This document shows, in pieces, positions 1 through 9,398 of a stretch of DNA of 64,000 nucleotides. Source of the stretch: Sphingobium sp. AP50 (lineage in GTDB: Bacteria > Pseudomonadota > Alphaproteobacteria > Sphingomonadales > Sphingomonadaceae); contig NZ_FNYZ01000008.1 of assembly GCF_900109095.1 (NCBI RefSeq), positions 166,319 to 230,318 on the forward strand, given 5' to 3'. The notes beneath the pieces are model-generated. The model was not told the origin of the DNA, did not search any database, and worked only from the letters and a program-made list of their open reading frames with translations. Position 1 is the stretch's first letter. Each line of letters opens with the position of its first letter. Position numbers and translations under genes: made by a program.

Positions 1-283
1 CCGGAAAGCGGATCGCCCGCAACGCGCCATGATCGAACAACACGGTGCCGCCCCGCGCCAACGTGTCGGCGACATAGGCGTCACCGCTGGGCACACGGAC
101 GAGCAGGTCGTGGAACAGGCAGACATTCATCGCCATGGCAAAGGCGGCGCGCGACACGCTGTTGCCGCTCTCGGCCAGCAGCGCCGGGTTGATCGTCAGC
201 ATGTTCAGCGTCTGGCGGGCAATATCCTTGCCCAGTGTCGCGACGACCAGCGCCTCTATCGTGCTTATATTCTCATTCGACAT
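1..283 (-). CDS. DUF1338 / 2-oxoadipate dioxygenase-decarboxylase-like protein (N-terminal part)
   Basis: Reading frame open from an ATG at 283 to the window edge, so only about 94 N-terminal residues are seen. They begin MSNENISTIEALVVATLG and include RVPSGDAYVADTLARGG and FDHGALRAIRFP. This style matches the second branch of the DUF1338 family, non-haem iron enzymes that include the 2-oxoadipate dioxygenase/decarboxylase HglS of lysine breakdown. The catalytic metal ligands would lie beyond the window, so the activity cannot be checked. It is divergent from the LysR gene starting at 371, with 87 bp between them, a common arrangement for a regulator and its target. The family call is from memory of motif style and is moderate. 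Confidence 0.5.
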   Translation of the reverse strand, partial: MSNENISTIEALVVATLGKDIARQTLNMLTINPALLAESGNSVSRAAFAMAMNVCLFHDLLVRVPSGDAYVADTLARGGTVLFDHGALRAIRFP

Positions 284-370
284 GAAATGCTCCGGGGTGA
301 TAGCATCATTATCGCAAGATAGGCATGATTTTCAAAATGGCGACCTGTCATCTGTTGATGCGAGTTTGGA

Positions 371-1267
371 ATGAGCAATTTCCGCAAATGGCTACCCCCG
401 ATGAGCACGCTGACCGCGTTCGAGGCGGCGGTGCGCCATGGCGGCTTTTCCCGCGCCGGGCAGGAAATCGGCCTGACCCAGAGTGCGGTCAGTCGTCAGA
501 TCGCCCAGTTGGAAGCTTGGCTGCAAACGCCTTTGTTCGACCGGATCGGGCGGCGGGTACGCCTGAATGAGGCCGGACGCGCCTATGCCGAGGATTTGCT
601 GCCTGCGCTTGATGCCATCCGCCGCGCCAGCGCGCGGGCTTCGTCGCGGCCATCGCAGACGGCGCTGCGGGTGGCGACCCTGCCCAGCTTCGGCATGCGC
701 TGGCTGGCGCCGCGCCTGCCGCAACTGACCGCGCGCCATCCCGATCTGGTGATCGATTTTGCCGCCCGGTCCCAGCCCTTCGATTTCGGGCATGAGGATT
801 TCGATGCAGCTGTCCATTTCGGTGTCGCGGAGGAATGGCCCGGCGTTGCGATGGACTTTCTTTTCCGGGAGGAAGCGGTGCCGGTTTGCGCGCCGGAATG
901 GCTTGCGGCGCATCCGCTGCGCGAGCCAGCCGACCTGCTGCATGTGCCCTTGCTCAGCCAGTCTTCCCGCCGGGATGCCTGGGCGCGCTGGCTGGCGGCG
1001 GCCGGTGTGGATGCGTCGGGACTGCTGCCCGGTCCCGCCTTCGAACATTTTCTGATGCTGGCGCAAGCGTCGGCGGCCGGGGCAGGGGTTGCGCTGATCC
1101 CCAGTTTCCTGATCCGGCCGGAACTGGAGGCGGGGACTTTGATCATCCCCTTCGCCCGGCCGATGTCGACCGAGCAGGCCTATTATCTCGTCTATCCGCC
1201 CGATGCGCTGGCCGGGCCACTGGCCCAGTTTCGCGACTGGATGCTGGATCAGGCGCGGGGCGGGTGA
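371..1267 (+). CDS. LysR-family transcriptional regulator
   Basis: 298 residues, the normal LysR length. An N-terminal winged helix-turn-helix lies at about residues 10-65 (FEAAVRHGGFSRAG, then SQSAVSRQ-type recognition helix and LFDRIGRRVRLNEAG). The rest fits the two-lobed periplasmic-binding-like effector domain, with a LRVATLPSFGMRWLAPRLP start as in GcvA-type regulators. It is divergent from the DUF1338-like gene, so that gene is the likely target; the 87 bp gap would hold both promoters. The effector is unknown. The ATG at 371 gives a complete HTH domain, so the start is well supported. Confidence 0.9.
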   Translation: MSNFRKWLPPMSTLTAFEAAVRHGGFSRAGQEIGLTQSAVSRQIAQLEAWLQTPLFDRIGRRVRLNEAGRAYAEDLLPALDAIRRASARASSRPSQTALRVATLPSFGMRWLAPRLPQLTARHPDLVIDFAARSQPFDFGHEDFDAAVHFGVAEEWPGVAMDFLFREEAVPVCAPEWLAAHPLREPADLLHVPLLSQSSRRDAWARWLAAAGVDASGLLPGPAFEHFLMLAQASAAGAGVALIPSFLIRPELEAGTLIIPFARPMSTEQAYYLVYPPDALAGPLAQFRDWMLDQARGG

Positions 1268-1282
1268 GCTTTTCCAACATCC

Positions 1283-1357
1283 CCGTTCGCTTCGAGCGAT
1301 GTCGAGAAGCGGCCAGAACGGCGCTTATCGTTTTTCGACTTCGCTCGAAACGAACGG
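1283..1357. repeat. REP-like inverted repeat
   Basis: Two 26 bp arms (1283-1308 and 1332-1357) are inverted copies with three mismatches, separated by 23 bp. Core of the left arm: CCGTTCGCTTCGAGCGA. It lies between convergent genes and may form a bidirectional transcript end. It resembles dispersed palindromes of sphingomonad genomes. Confidence 0.7.
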
Positions 1358-1365
1358 AGGTAGCA

Positions 1366-2445
1366 TTACATCTTCTTGGGCATGCAGTCCGCACCGGCCG
1401 CCCTGATCGCGCCGCACAGGCGGCTGGCGTCGGCGCTGCTGGCGATCGGCCCGGCCTGAAGCCGCGTGACGGCTCCGGCTTTCACCAGATAGGGTTGATA
1501 GGCGGACAGGCCGCCGACCTTCTTGCTGAGCTGACTCCAGAGCGCACGGGCGCGTCCTTCTTCGCCGAATGCGCCAAGCTGAACGCGCCAATTGCCCGAT
1601 GCTGCCGGTGCAGGCGTGGCGCGGGGCGCAGGCGGCGTGGGTGCTGGCTTTGCCACGGCCACCTGCGGTGCAGGCTTGGGCAGAACAGGCTTGGCCGGAA
1701 CAGGCTTGGGTTGTACCGGCTTTGGCTGGGTCGGTGCGGGGGTGGCGCTCGCCACCTGCCTCGGTGGCGAGGCCGAAGGAATGTTCATGATCGAAGGCGG
1801 CAATTCGGTCGTGCGGACCGCAGATGGGGTGCTGCGCATGGGGGTCGGCGTAACGGCCGCCATCGCGTTGCTGCTGCTGTCATTCTTTTCCAGGCTGGCG
1901 GCCAGGGCCAGACCCTGTCTGCGCTGGTCTTCAGGGATGAACTTGTCCATCTGCTCAAGGCTGGACGAGGCCTGCGGCAGGCCCGCAGCCGAAGCGCGGG
2001 TCATCAGCGCATAGGCACGCACCCAATCCTTGCCGATCATGTCCCCGTTGAACAGGGCGGTCCCGACAATATATTGCGCGCGCGGTTCGCCACGCATGGA
2101 GGCATGCTGGAGATAGGGCATGGCGCCGCTCCGGTCCCCCTGCTGGAACAGCAGCAGGCCCAGATTATCCTCGGCGCGCATATGCCCCTGTTGTGCGGCC
2201 TTGCGATACCAGTCGATCGCAATATTCAGATCCGGCTGGACGCCGCGGCCCAGCTTATAGGCTTGGCCCAGATTGAATTGCGCGTCGGAATCGCCCGCCT
2301 GCGCCAGCGGCCGCCATTCGCCGATCGCCTTGGCATAGTCGCCCTGCTGCCAGGCATCGACGCCGGTCTTTACATCGGCGATGGCCGGTGCGGTCGCGAT
2401 CAACAGCGCGGCAGCCGCCGATCCCCAAATATGTCTACCGTGCAT
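1366..2445 (-). CDS. Periplasmic Sel1-repeat protein with C-terminal SPOR domain
   Basis: 359 residues. A signal peptide (MHGRHIWGSAAAALLIATAP, cleavage after AIA) is followed by Sel1/TPR-like repeats (for example QFNLGQAYKLGRGVQ and AEDNLGLLLFQQG). A long Pro/Ala/Lys-rich linker comes next, then a SPOR domain over about the last 75 residues (WRVQLGAFGEEGRARALW). SPOR domains bind denuded glycan strands at division septa, so a periplasmic septal role is inferred. I chose the ATG at 2445, preceded by CAGGAG at good spacing, because the upstream extension to 2496 would bury the signal peptide. It is divergent from the ParA gene at 2616, whose cluster ends in another SPOR protein. Confidence 0.85.
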   Translation of the reverse strand: MHGRHIWGSAAAALLIATAPAIADVKTGVDAWQQGDYAKAIGEWRPLAQAGDSDAQFNLGQAYKLGRGVQPDLNIAIDWYRKAAQQGHMRAEDNLGLLLFQQGDRSGAMPYLQHASMRGEPRAQYIVGTALFNGDMIGKDWVRAYALMTRASAAGLPQASSSLEQMDKFIPEDQRRQGLALAASLEKNDSSSNAMAAVTPTPMRSTPSAVRTTELPPSIMNIPSASPPRQVASATPAPTQPKPVQPKPVPAKPVLPKPAPQVAVAKPAPTPPAPRATPAPAASGNWRVQLGAFGEEGRARALWSQLSKKVGGLSAYQPYLVKAGAVTRLQAGPIASSADASRLCGAIRAAGADCMPKKM

Positions 2446-2615
2446 GTATCCATGCTCCTGCCCAGATGAATTTACAAAACATCTATCCCCAAACAAGGTT
2501 AATGTCGCGTTAGCGCGAGTGCATCAAGACAAGACATAGTCATGCATGCAGTTAACCGAATTTTAGGCGCGCCCATGGCAATCCCTACGGAACTGGATTT
2601 TCTGGGGGGACGTGC

Positions 2616-3338
2616 GTGCGGATTCTGGCATTGGCATCACAGAAGGGCGGATCGGGCAAGACGACCTTGTCCGGTCATCTTGCTGTGCAAGCGCAGATGG
2701 CTGGCGCCGGCCCCGTGGTGCTGATCGATATCGACCCGCAGGGGTCGCTCGCCGATTGGTGGAATGAGCGGGAGGCCGAATATCCCGCCTTTGCCCAGAC
2801 CACGGTCGCGCGTTTGGCCGCCGATCTTGAGATATTGCGTCAGCAGGGCTTCAAGCTGGCTGTCATCGATACGCCGCCTGCCATCACCATGGCGATTCAG
2901 AGCGTCATTTCCGTGGCCGAACTGATCGTCGTGCCGACCCGGCCCAGCCCACACGACCTGCGCGCCGTGGGCGCCACCGTCGACCTGTGCGAACGCGCGG
3001 GCAAGCCGCTGATCTTCGTCGTCAACGCCGCCACGCCCAAGGCGCGCATCACCTCCGAAGCCGCTGTCGCCCTGTCGCAGCATGGCACGGTCGCGCCGGT
3101 GACGCTGCATCATCGCACCGATTTCGCGGCATCGATGATCGATGGCCGTACCGTGATGGAGGTCGATCCCAAAGGTCGCTCGGCCGGGGAGGTCGTGGCG
3201 CTCTGGTCCTATGTGTCGGATCGCCTCGAAAAGAATTTCCGCCGCACGGTCTTTTCCGTGCCCCAGGGCAGCGTCGGTACGGTCGGCGCACCGCGCCCTT
3301 CGGGCGGAGGCTTCGGCCGCCGCGTGATCGGCCAGTAA
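2616..3338 (+). CDS. ParA/MinD-family ATPase
   Basis: 240 residues. The deviant Walker A box KGGSGKTT is at residues 10-17, with the signature lysine K10. The Walker A' segment follows (LIDIDPQGSLADWW) and the switch II region reads LAVIDTPPA. Such ATPases form ATP-dependent dimers on DNA or membrane to position cargo. The start is GTG at 2616 behind a GGGGGGA ribosome site. A 171-residue gene follows after 16 bp, then a SPOR/TPR lipoprotein gene, suggesting one operon. No standard ParB gene is nearby, so this is probably not the main chromosome-segregation ParA. The family is certain; the cargo is not known. Confidence 0.9.
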   Translation: MRILALASQKGGSGKTTLSGHLAVQAQMAGAGPVVLIDIDPQGSLADWWNEREAEYPAFAQTTVARLAADLEILRQQGFKLAVIDTPPAITMAIQSVISVAELIVVPTRPSPHDLRAVGATVDLCERAGKPLIFVVNAATPKARITSEAAVALSQHGTVAPVTLHHRTDFAASMIDGRTVMEVDPKGRSAGEVVALWSYVSDRLEKNFRRTVFSVPQGSVGTVGAPRPSGGGFGRRVIGQ

Positions 3339-3354
3339 GGGGAGGGACAGACCA

Positions 3355-3870
3355 ATGGCAGAACCCAAACCGCTCGCATCGCTGACCTCCGGCCTGCTCG
3401 CCCGCAAGGGCGCGGCGCAGCCTGCCATGCGCCGCCCGATGCTGGGCTTCGGCCGCGCCGCGACGGCAGCCGTTCCGCAGGATGATCTGGGCTGGAACGA
3501 CATGGGCTTCGACGTGGAGCCGATGCCACAGCCGGTCGAAGAGCCCGTTGTGCCGATTGGCCTGACACCGATGGCACCGGTCCCGCCGATCACGGCCCCG
3601 GAGCCGCCGGTCGTCAAGGAACGCCGGACTCTGGCGCAGCGGATCATGGGTAAGGGCGCCAAGACCGATGCCAAGGCCGCAACGGGGCGCAAGGCCGCCT
3701 TCACGCTGCGGCTGGACGCCGAACGCCATCTCAAGCTGCGGCTGGCCTGCGCGATCACCGGGCAGTCGGCCCAGCAGATCGTCACCCAGTCGCTCGACGA
3801 TTTTCTCAACGACCTGCCGGAAATCGACCGGCTGACGCAGCAGCTGCCGCACATGCGCGACGGCCAGTGA
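3355..3870 (+). CDS. Putative ribbon-helix-helix-like partner of the ParA ATPase
   Basis: 171 residues. The first about 100 are proline- and alanine-rich and probably disordered. The C-terminal about 55 residues read KAAFTLRLDAERHLKLRLA, then ITGQSAQQIVTQSLDDFL, a pattern like a ribbon-helix-helix DNA-binding or antitoxin-type domain (beta strand FTLRLD followed by two helices). A disordered arm plus RHH domain is the layout of small ParA partners on plasmids, and the gene sits 16 bp after the ParA gene. Function as a ParA adaptor is inference; I do not recognise a named family. Start ATG 3355 follows a GGGGAGGGA ribosome site. Confidence 0.7.
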   Translation: MAEPKPLASLTSGLLARKGAAQPAMRRPMLGFGRAATAAVPQDDLGWNDMGFDVEPMPQPVEEPVVPIGLTPMAPVPPITAPEPPVVKERRTLAQRIMGKGAKTDAKAATGRKAAFTLRLDAERHLKLRLACAITGQSAQQIVTQSLDDFLNDLPEIDRLTQQLPHMRDGQ

Positions 3871-3889
3871 ATGAAGGGTGGGTATTGAT

Positions 3890-5272
3890 ATGAACCGCAA
3901 GACATTTGGAAAGGCGGCACTATCCTCGCTGATCGTCGCCACCACCATGGTCGGCTGCACCGGTGCAGCCTTCCGTCCCCGGACCTCAGCGGTCCAGCAG
4001 AAGGGCGATCCGGCCAAACTTGCTGCCGCCGCTGAAAAGGCGCTGGCCAGCCGCAACGCCGTCAAGGCGGTGGAATCGGCTGAAGCCGCGGTCCAGCTTG
4101 CGCCGCAGAACGCTGCCTATCGCCAGATATTGGGTCGCGCCTATGTGCTGGCCGGCCGCTTCGCCTCGGCTGAAACCGCGCTTGCCGATGCGATGGATCT
4201 GGGCAATGCTGATGCCAGCACCGTCGTTAGCCTTGCGCTGGTGCAGGTTGCGCAGGGCCGTCCCGACGCGGCGCGCAACCTGCTGATCGAACATGCCGAC
4301 ACCGTCCCTGCCGGCGATTATGGCCTGGCCATGGCGATGGCCGGCGATCCGGTCGAAGGCGTGCGCATCCTGTCGCAGGCGATCCATGACCCGTCCGCCA
4401 CCGCCCGCACGCGCCAAAATCTAGCCTATGCCTATGCGCTGGGCGGCCGCTGGAAGGATGCCCGTATGATTGTGGGCATGGACATGGAACCGCTGGACGC
4501 CAACAAGCGGATTTCCGATTGGGCGCAGATTGCCGAACCGTCGCTGGCTCCGATGCGCGTCGCCGCACTGATGGGCGTGATCCGTAATGAAGGTGATCCG
4601 GGCCAGCCGATCGCGCTGGCGCTGGCCGCGCCCGTTGCTGCGCCGGTGCAGATGGCGGAGGTCACGCCGGCCGCCGCGCCGGAGCCCGAAGTGCAGCCGA
4701 TCGCGCCCGTACAGGTCGCTGAAGCCGCGCCTGCGCCTCAACCGCCTGCGCCCCAACAGGTTGTGCAACCAGCACCCGTGCCGGTCATCAAGGCATCGTC
4801 CAGGCCGGTGCGCGTCGCGGCGCGCGATTTCATCATTGAGGATCATAACGCTCGCCCGGTCGCGGCAAAGGCTTTCGCCAAATCCTCTGCCAAGACACAG
4901 GTTGCTGCCGCGCCGGTTGCCCGGATGCAGCAGGCTGCTTTCCTCAAGCCCGTCAGCAATGGCGCCAGCAACTGGGTCGTCCAGCTTGGCGCCTATGACA
5001 GTGCAGCGATCGCCAAGGAAAAATATATGAGCATGGCCGGTCGCAGCGGCACGCTGGCGGCTTTCCCGGTTCTCACCAGCCAGGCGACGGTCAACGGCAA
5101 ACCCTATCATCGTCTCGCCATCAGCGGCTTTGCCAGCCGGGCTGACGCAACGCTGGCCTGCCGCACGATCCGGGCGCAGCGCGGCCAGTGCTTCGTGCGT
5201 GAAACCGCTCCGAACGCCACTCCGCAGCGCTGGGCGCTCGCCACTCGCGGACGCCAATACGCTTCACGCTGA
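3890..5272 (+). CDS. TPR lipoprotein with C-terminal SPOR domain
   Basis: 460 residues. A lipoprotein signal ends at Cys23 (VATTMVGC lipobox). TPR-like helices follow (LAPQNAAYRQILGRAYVLAG and neighbours), then a long Ala/Pro/Val linker and a SPOR domain near the C-terminus (NWVVQLGAYDSAAIAKEKY). This predicts an outer-membrane-anchored periplasmic protein that can bind septal peptidoglycan. The ATG at 3890 gives the lipobox at its normal distance; a GTG at 3878 adds only four residues. It is the third gene of the ParA cluster and ends before a strong terminator. It matches in layout the divergent Sel1-SPOR protein. Confidence 0.85.
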   Translation: MNRKTFGKAALSSLIVATTMVGCTGAAFRPRTSAVQQKGDPAKLAAAAEKALASRNAVKAVESAEAAVQLAPQNAAYRQILGRAYVLAGRFASAETALADAMDLGNADASTVVSLALVQVAQGRPDAARNLLIEHADTVPAGDYGLAMAMAGDPVEGVRILSQAIHDPSATARTRQNLAYAYALGGRWKDARMIVGMDMEPLDANKRISDWAQIAEPSLAPMRVAALMGVIRNEGDPGQPIALALAAPVAAPVQMAEVTPAAAPEPEVQPIAPVQVAEAAPAPQPPAPQQVVQPAPVPVIKASSRPVRVAARDFIIEDHNARPVAAKAFAKSSAKTQVAAAPVARMQQAAFLKPVSNGASNWVVQLGAYDSAAIAKEKYMSMAGRSGTLAAFPVLTSQATVNGKPYHRLAISGFASRADATLACRTIRAQRGQCFVRETAPNATPQRWALATRGRQYASR

Positions 5273-5297
5273 TTCCTACGCTCCCAAGCGATCCTTG

Positions 5298-5335
5298 AAG
5301 CGCGCAGACCCATCGGGTTTTGCGCGCTTTTTCTT
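5298..5335 (+). terminator. Rho-independent terminator after the ParA cluster
   Basis: A 9 bp perfect stem, AAGCGCGCA (5298-5306) with TGCGCGCTT (5321-5329), is followed by a T-rich run (TTTTTCTT). Confidence 0.85.
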
Positions 5336-5408
5336 CTGACGGAAGGCGAGTTGGGGAACGGATTTTCCGCCGTGCCATGTCTGGCCTTTGCGCTTATGGA
5401 GCGTCGTC

Positions 5409-6350
5409 ATGGTCCCCGATCTCCCCGCTCTTGTCGACGAAATCGCTACCACCATGCAGGCGATGGAGGATCGCGGGCAGGTTGCCAGCTATATACCCGA
5501 ACTGGCCAAGGTCGATCCGGCGCAGTTCGGCATTGCCATCGCGACGGCCGACGGTCGTCTGCTGGTCGGCGGTGACGCCGACACCGGCTTTTCGATCCAG
5601 TCCATTTCAAAGGTGTTTGCGCTGACTTTGGCGCTGGGCAAGGTCGGCGATCAGCTATGGGATCGGGTGGGGCGCGAGCCGTCGGGTAATGCCTTCAATT
5701 CGATCGTCCAGCTTGAACAGGAGCAGGGGATTCCGCGTAACCCCTTCATCAATGCCGGTGCGATCGTGGTGTCCGACGTCAATCTGGGTGGGCATCAGCC
5801 GCGTGTGGCGATCGGCGAAATGCTGCGCTTCGTGCGCTATCTCGCCGGCGATGACGCGATCGCCATCAATGAGGAGGTGGCCGCCTCCGAAACCGCGACC
5901 GGCTTTCGTAACATGGCGCTGGCCAACTATATGCGCGCCTTCGGCAATGTCCGCCATCCGGTCGATCTGGTGCTGGGCAGCTATTTCCATCAATGCGCGA
6001 TCGAGATGAACTGCCGCCAGTTGGCGCTGGCCGGCCGCTACCTCATGCTGGACGGTCGGCATCCCGACGGGGGCAGGGTAGTATCGCCCGGTCGCGCCCG
6101 GCGCATCAATGCACTGATGCTGACCTGTGGCCATTATGATGCATCGGGCGATTTCGCCTTTCGCGTCGGCATTCCCGGTAAGTCGGGCGTGGGCGGCGGC
6201 ATCCTTGCCATCGTGCCGGGGCGGGCATCGATCGCGGTCTGGTCGCCGGGGCTCAACGAAAATGGCAACAGCCAGTTGGGCACGCAGGCGCTTGAGTTAC
6301 TTGCGCGCCGCACTGGCTGGTCGGTCTTCAGTCCGCCGGATGCGCGTTAA
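5409..6350 (+). CDS. glsA: Glutaminase (GlsA family)
   Basis: 313 residues, the usual length for the bacterial glutaminase family, serine-dependent beta-lactamase-fold enzymes that hydrolyse L-glutamine to glutamate and ammonia. The catalytic S-x-x-K is S65-I66-S67-K68 in [10 protein letters not shown]. Other family blocks seen are [23 protein letters not shown] and the C-terminal [10 protein letters not shown] prefer ATG 5409 ([12 protein letters not shown]), as family members start there; the frame is open to 5388. The stop codon overlaps that of the convergent antiporter gene. Besides nitrogen metabolism, glutaminase ammonia can raise internal pH; whether that links it to the neighbouring cation/proton antiporter is speculation. 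Confidence 0.93.
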   Translation: MVPDLPALVDEIATTMQAMEDRGQVASYIPELAKVDPAQFGIAIATADGRLLVGGDADTGFSIQSISKVFALTLALGKVGDQLWDRVGREPSGNAFNSIVQLEQEQGIPRNPFINAGAIVVSDVNLGGHQPRVAIGEMLRFVRYLAGDDAIAINEEVAASETATGFRNMALANYMRAFGNVRHPVDLVLGSYFHQCAIEMNCRQLALAGRYLMLDGRHPDGGRVVSPGRARRINALMLTCGHYDASGDFAFRVGIPGKSGVGGGILAIVPGRASIAVWSPGLNENGNSQLGTQALELLARRTGWSVFSPPDAR

Positions 6351-8131
6351 GGCACCTCATCCGGACGCAGTCGGCGCAGCTTTGGGGCGATTTCCAGATG
6401 GGCGGCTTCCTTGATGCCCATGCGCAGATCTTCGCGCGTCTGATGGATCGACGCGATCACTGGCCCCATCGCGACGCCTAGATCGACCAGCGCTGTTTCC
6501 GCCAGCTGCAATGAACTTTCCAGCGTCTCCGGTACGGCATCGCTCGCGCCTGCCTTGTAGAGTTGGGTCGCATGATCGGTGTCGCGCGCCCGGGCGATGA
6601 TCGGCAGGTCGGGCACCCAGCCGCGCACCCGCTTGGTCACGCGCACCGATAGCACCGGATCGTCCATCGTCAGGATCAGCGCGCGGGCATGGCCCAATCG
6701 CAGCTTGTCCAGCATCTCCGCCCGCGCCACGTCACCGAACAGAATGGGATAGCCCAGCCGCCGCGCCTCTGCGACGACGTCCGGATCAGACTCGACCACG
6801 ATGAAGCGCTGCTTATGGGTCTTGAGCAGGTCGCACACCATGCGCCCCACCCGACCGAAACCGATGACCACAGCGGCGGCCTCCGTCTGATCCTGCTCGG
6901 CTTCTACCCGTTCTTCGCCAATCGCCATTTCCAGCCGCCGGGCAATATCATGGCCGATGCGCGCCAGCAGCGGCGTGATGGTCAGGCCGATGGCGGTCAC
7001 GATCTGCCAGAAGGCGGCCGTCGAAGGTAGGATCAATTGCGCCGCCGCCGCCGCCGACAGCACGATCAGCGTGGTTTCCGACGGGCTGGACATCAGCACG
7101 CCGACTTCCAGCGCTACACCCTTGCGCACGCCCGACAGATAAAGGAGGCCGGATGTCACCAGCGTCTTGGCCACCACCACGCCCATGACTGCCAGCAGCA
7201 GGCTGGGCCAGTTGGCCAGGATGACGCGAATGTCCAGGCTCATGCCCACGGTGATCAGGAACACGCCCAGCGCCAGCCCCTTGAACGGGGCGGTCATCAC
7301 CTCGACCTCGCCATGATAATCCGTTTCGGCGATCAGCAGGCCGGCCAGCAGCGCGCCCACGATCGGTGAAAGACCCGCGATCGATGTGGCAAGGCTGGAG
7401 ACGATCACGACCAGCAGACTTGCTGCGAGGAACACTTCAGGGCTTTTGGTTCGTGCCGCCTGACTGAACATCTGGGGCAGGGCCAGGCGCCCCAGCACCA
7501 GCATCACGGCAATGGTGATGCCGCCCTTCATCAACGTGTTGGCCAGTTCGTTCCAGGCGCCTTCCGGGCTGGCCGCGACCGATGGCGCCAGCGCGCCGAG
7601 CATGAAGATGATCGGGACGAGGGCAAGATCCTCGAACAGCAGCATGGAAAAGGCGGATCGCCCGACTGCGCTCTGTGTCCCCACCATCGGCAGCACGACC
7701 GCCGTGGAAGACAGGGCAAGGGCAAGGCCAAGGCCAATGGCGCCGGCCGTCGGCTGGCCCAGCAGATAGAGGCCCAGCGCGATCAGCAACCCGCTGCCGA
7801 TCAGTTCCGCCGCACCTACGCCGAATACCTGGGCTCGCATCGTCCACAATCGTCGGAAACTCAGTTCCAGTCCGATCGAGAAGAGCAATAATATGACGCC
7901 CAGTTCCGCGAATGGTTCTATCGCTTCGCGATTGGATATCGTCACATGATAAAGCCAGGGATATTGGCCGACCAGCGCGCCAAGCCCCGCCGGGCCAACG
8001 GCCAGACCCACCAGAATGAAACCGATCACAGGACTGATGCGGAAACGGGCAAATCCCGGGATCACCAACCCGGCAGCGCCGAGGATGACGAGGGAGTCGC
8101 TGAAGCTTTGTGTATTGATTGTGCCGGCCAT
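6347..8131 (-). CDS. KefB/KefC-type monovalent cation:proton antiporter with RCK domain
   Basis: 594 residues. The N-terminal about 390 form a CPA2 sodium/proton-exchanger domain with about 12 hydrophobic segments (for example [15 protein letters not shown] near the start). The C-terminal part is a TrkA-N/RCK Rossmann domain ([20 protein letters not shown], then [16 protein letters not shown] and [10 protein letters not shown]). This is the layout of KefB/KefC and YbaL glutathione-gated or nucleotide-gated potassium efflux systems. The ligand cannot be told from sequence. The gene is convergent with glsA with a 4 bp overlap. Confidence 0.9.
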   Translation of the reverse strand: MAGTINTQSFSDSLVILGAAGLVIPGFARFRISPVIGFILVGLAVGPAGLGALVGQYPWLYHVTISNREAIEPFAELGVILLLFSIGLELSFRRLWTMRAQVFGVGAAELIGSGLLIALGLYLLGQPTAGAIGLGLALALSSTAVVLPMVGTQSAVGRSAFSMLLFEDLALVPIIFMLGALAPSVAASPEGAWNELANTLMKGGITIAVMLVLGRLALPQMFSQAARTKSPEVFLAASLLVVIVSSLATSIAGLSPIVGALLAGLLIAETDYHGEVEVMTAPFKGLALGVFLITVGMSLDIRVILANWPSLLLAVMGVVVAKTLVTSGLLYLSGVRKGVALEVGVLMSSPSETTLIVLSAAAAAQLILPSTAAFWQIVTAIGLTITPLLARIGHDIARRLEMAIGEERVEAEQDQTEAAAVVIGFGRVGRMVCDLLKTHKQRFIVVESDPDVVAEARRLGYPILFGDVARAEMLDKLRLGHARALILTMDDPVLSVRVTKRVRGWVPDLPIIARARDTDHATQLYKAGASDAVPETLESSLQLAETALVDLGVAMGPVIASIHQTREDLRMGIKEAAHLEIAPKLRRLRPDEVP

Positions 8132-8199
8132 GCCCCATCATTGCGGCTGCGGGCGCAAATGGCCAGAGTTTGTCGTAAAAAATCCTCTATTCGTCGGCT

Positions 8200-9135
8200 T
8201 TATCTGTTCTCGCTGGCCTTCAGTCGCTGCAACAGTGAGCGATTGCGGAAGATCAGGTTGGCGATCGTGGCGCCGACACATTCATATTCCGCGTCGAACG
8301 CCGGAACCAATGGCAGGATGCCGGGGCTATACGGCGTTTCCAGGCCGGCTTCGACGATTATCCAGTTTGGGCGGTAGGGGGATGTTGTGATGAGGTGGTT
8401 GAGCACCTTGATATCTTCCCCTTCGATATCGATCGACAACAGGTCGAAGCGCAGCGGAATATCCTCCCGCGCCAATATCGCCGGCAGAGGTTCGACCTTT
8501 ACGCTGATCTGACCAGCCGTTGGTCCGAATTTCGCCGAATGGGCCTGGGTCAGGGACGATACGCCATTGTTGGTACCGATGTGGAGCGTGGCTTCCCCTT
8601 CATGATTGGAAACCGCCACATTGACGATCTTATAGTTTAGTGGACCGAATTCATGCCTGATCCGGTCGATCAACCGGTCGTTCGCCTCGATCAGCAGGCC
8701 GCGCCAGCCGAACCAGCGCATCAGATCATAGCTGTTTGAATCATGGACACCAAGCACGCCAACGTCCACGACAATGCGGTTGGTGCAGACCATGTCCATC
8801 ATGGCGCGGACCAACGTCGGGATTTCGCCAAATTGCGACATGTCCATGAAGAACTGGTCATGCCGTTCGGGATGATGATGGGTCAGTAACCGCCCGCGCT
8901 TGTGGAAGAATTCTTCCGAACCTAGTATCGAATTGAAAGCGTCGCCGATGGAGAGGCGGCCTTTGGTCAGGGCATTGATATGTTGTGCGCGGCCTACCGG
9001 ATCGGGCGTGCGCAACAGCAACGTGCGATATAGCGCATCTACCAGATCGGGTATCAGGTTTCGATTATATCGGAAGGATCGGATCGCGCGACCGATCCGC
9101 CTCACTGCTTTCTCCACCCCATTTCCCCTTGCCAC
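8200..9135 (-). CDS. FkbM-family methyltransferase with N-terminal DUF4214-like domain
   Basis: 311 residues. Residues about 25-85 (LVDALYRTLLLRTPDPVGRA and following) resemble DUF4214, a module usually found in surface-glycan and secreted proteins. Residues about 110-290 are an FkbM SAM-dependent methyltransferase: VVDVGVLGVHDSNSYDL, IEANDRLIDRI and DLLSIDIEGEDIKVL. FkbM enzymes O-methylate sugars or small metabolites, so a role in modifying a surface glycan is likely. The start is probably GTG 9135, with AAGG at good spacing. No glycan biosynthesis cluster is adjacent. The acceptor is unknown. Confidence 0.8.
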   Translation of the reverse strand: MARGNGVEKAVRRIGRAIRSFRYNRNLIPDLVDALYRTLLLRTPDPVGRAQHINALTKGRLSIGDAFNSILGSEEFFHKRGRLLTHHHPERHDQFFMDMSQFGEIPTLVRAMMDMVCTNRIVVDVGVLGVHDSNSYDLMRWFGWRGLLIEANDRLIDRIRHEFGPLNYKIVNVAVSNHEGEATLHIGTNNGVSSLTQAHSAKFGPTAGQISVKVEPLPAILAREDIPLRFDLLSIDIEGEDIKVLNHLITTSPYRPNWIIVEAGLETPYSPGILPLVPAFDAEYECVGATIANLIFRNRSLLQRLKASENR

Positions 9136-9246
9136 GCGATGCCTTGCGACCCGAAATACAGGTGGCCTGTGGTACAGTGTGGGTCAAGCATTGCGCCGCA
9201 CGCGGCCTGCAACGGCGTTGCGGAAATGTCCAGTCGGCTGTCAGGG

Positions 9247-9332
9247 TGGTGCGGACGGCGGGACTTGAACCCGCAATTCCAGGGGAAGGCGGATTTTAAG
9301 TCCGCTGCGTCTACCGATTTCGCCACGTCCGC
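9247..9332 (-). tRNA. tRNA-Leu (anticodon UAA)
   Basis: 86 nt on the minus strand. The 7 bp acceptor stem GCGGACG/CGTCCGC pairs fully, the anticodon loop reads CTTAAAA with UAA, there is a long variable arm as expected for leucine, and an encoded CCA end is at 9247-9249. Confidence 0.96.
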
Positions 9333-9398
9333 TTATATGCTCAAGGCTCGCCACCCCTGAAGGCTGGCGAGCGAGAGGTCAAGCGACAGATGGCGTTA

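Noticed and set aside
835..2469. 544-codon plus-strand frame
   Set aside because: It overlaps the end of the LysR gene and runs antisense to the Sel1-SPOR gene; no recognisable domain.
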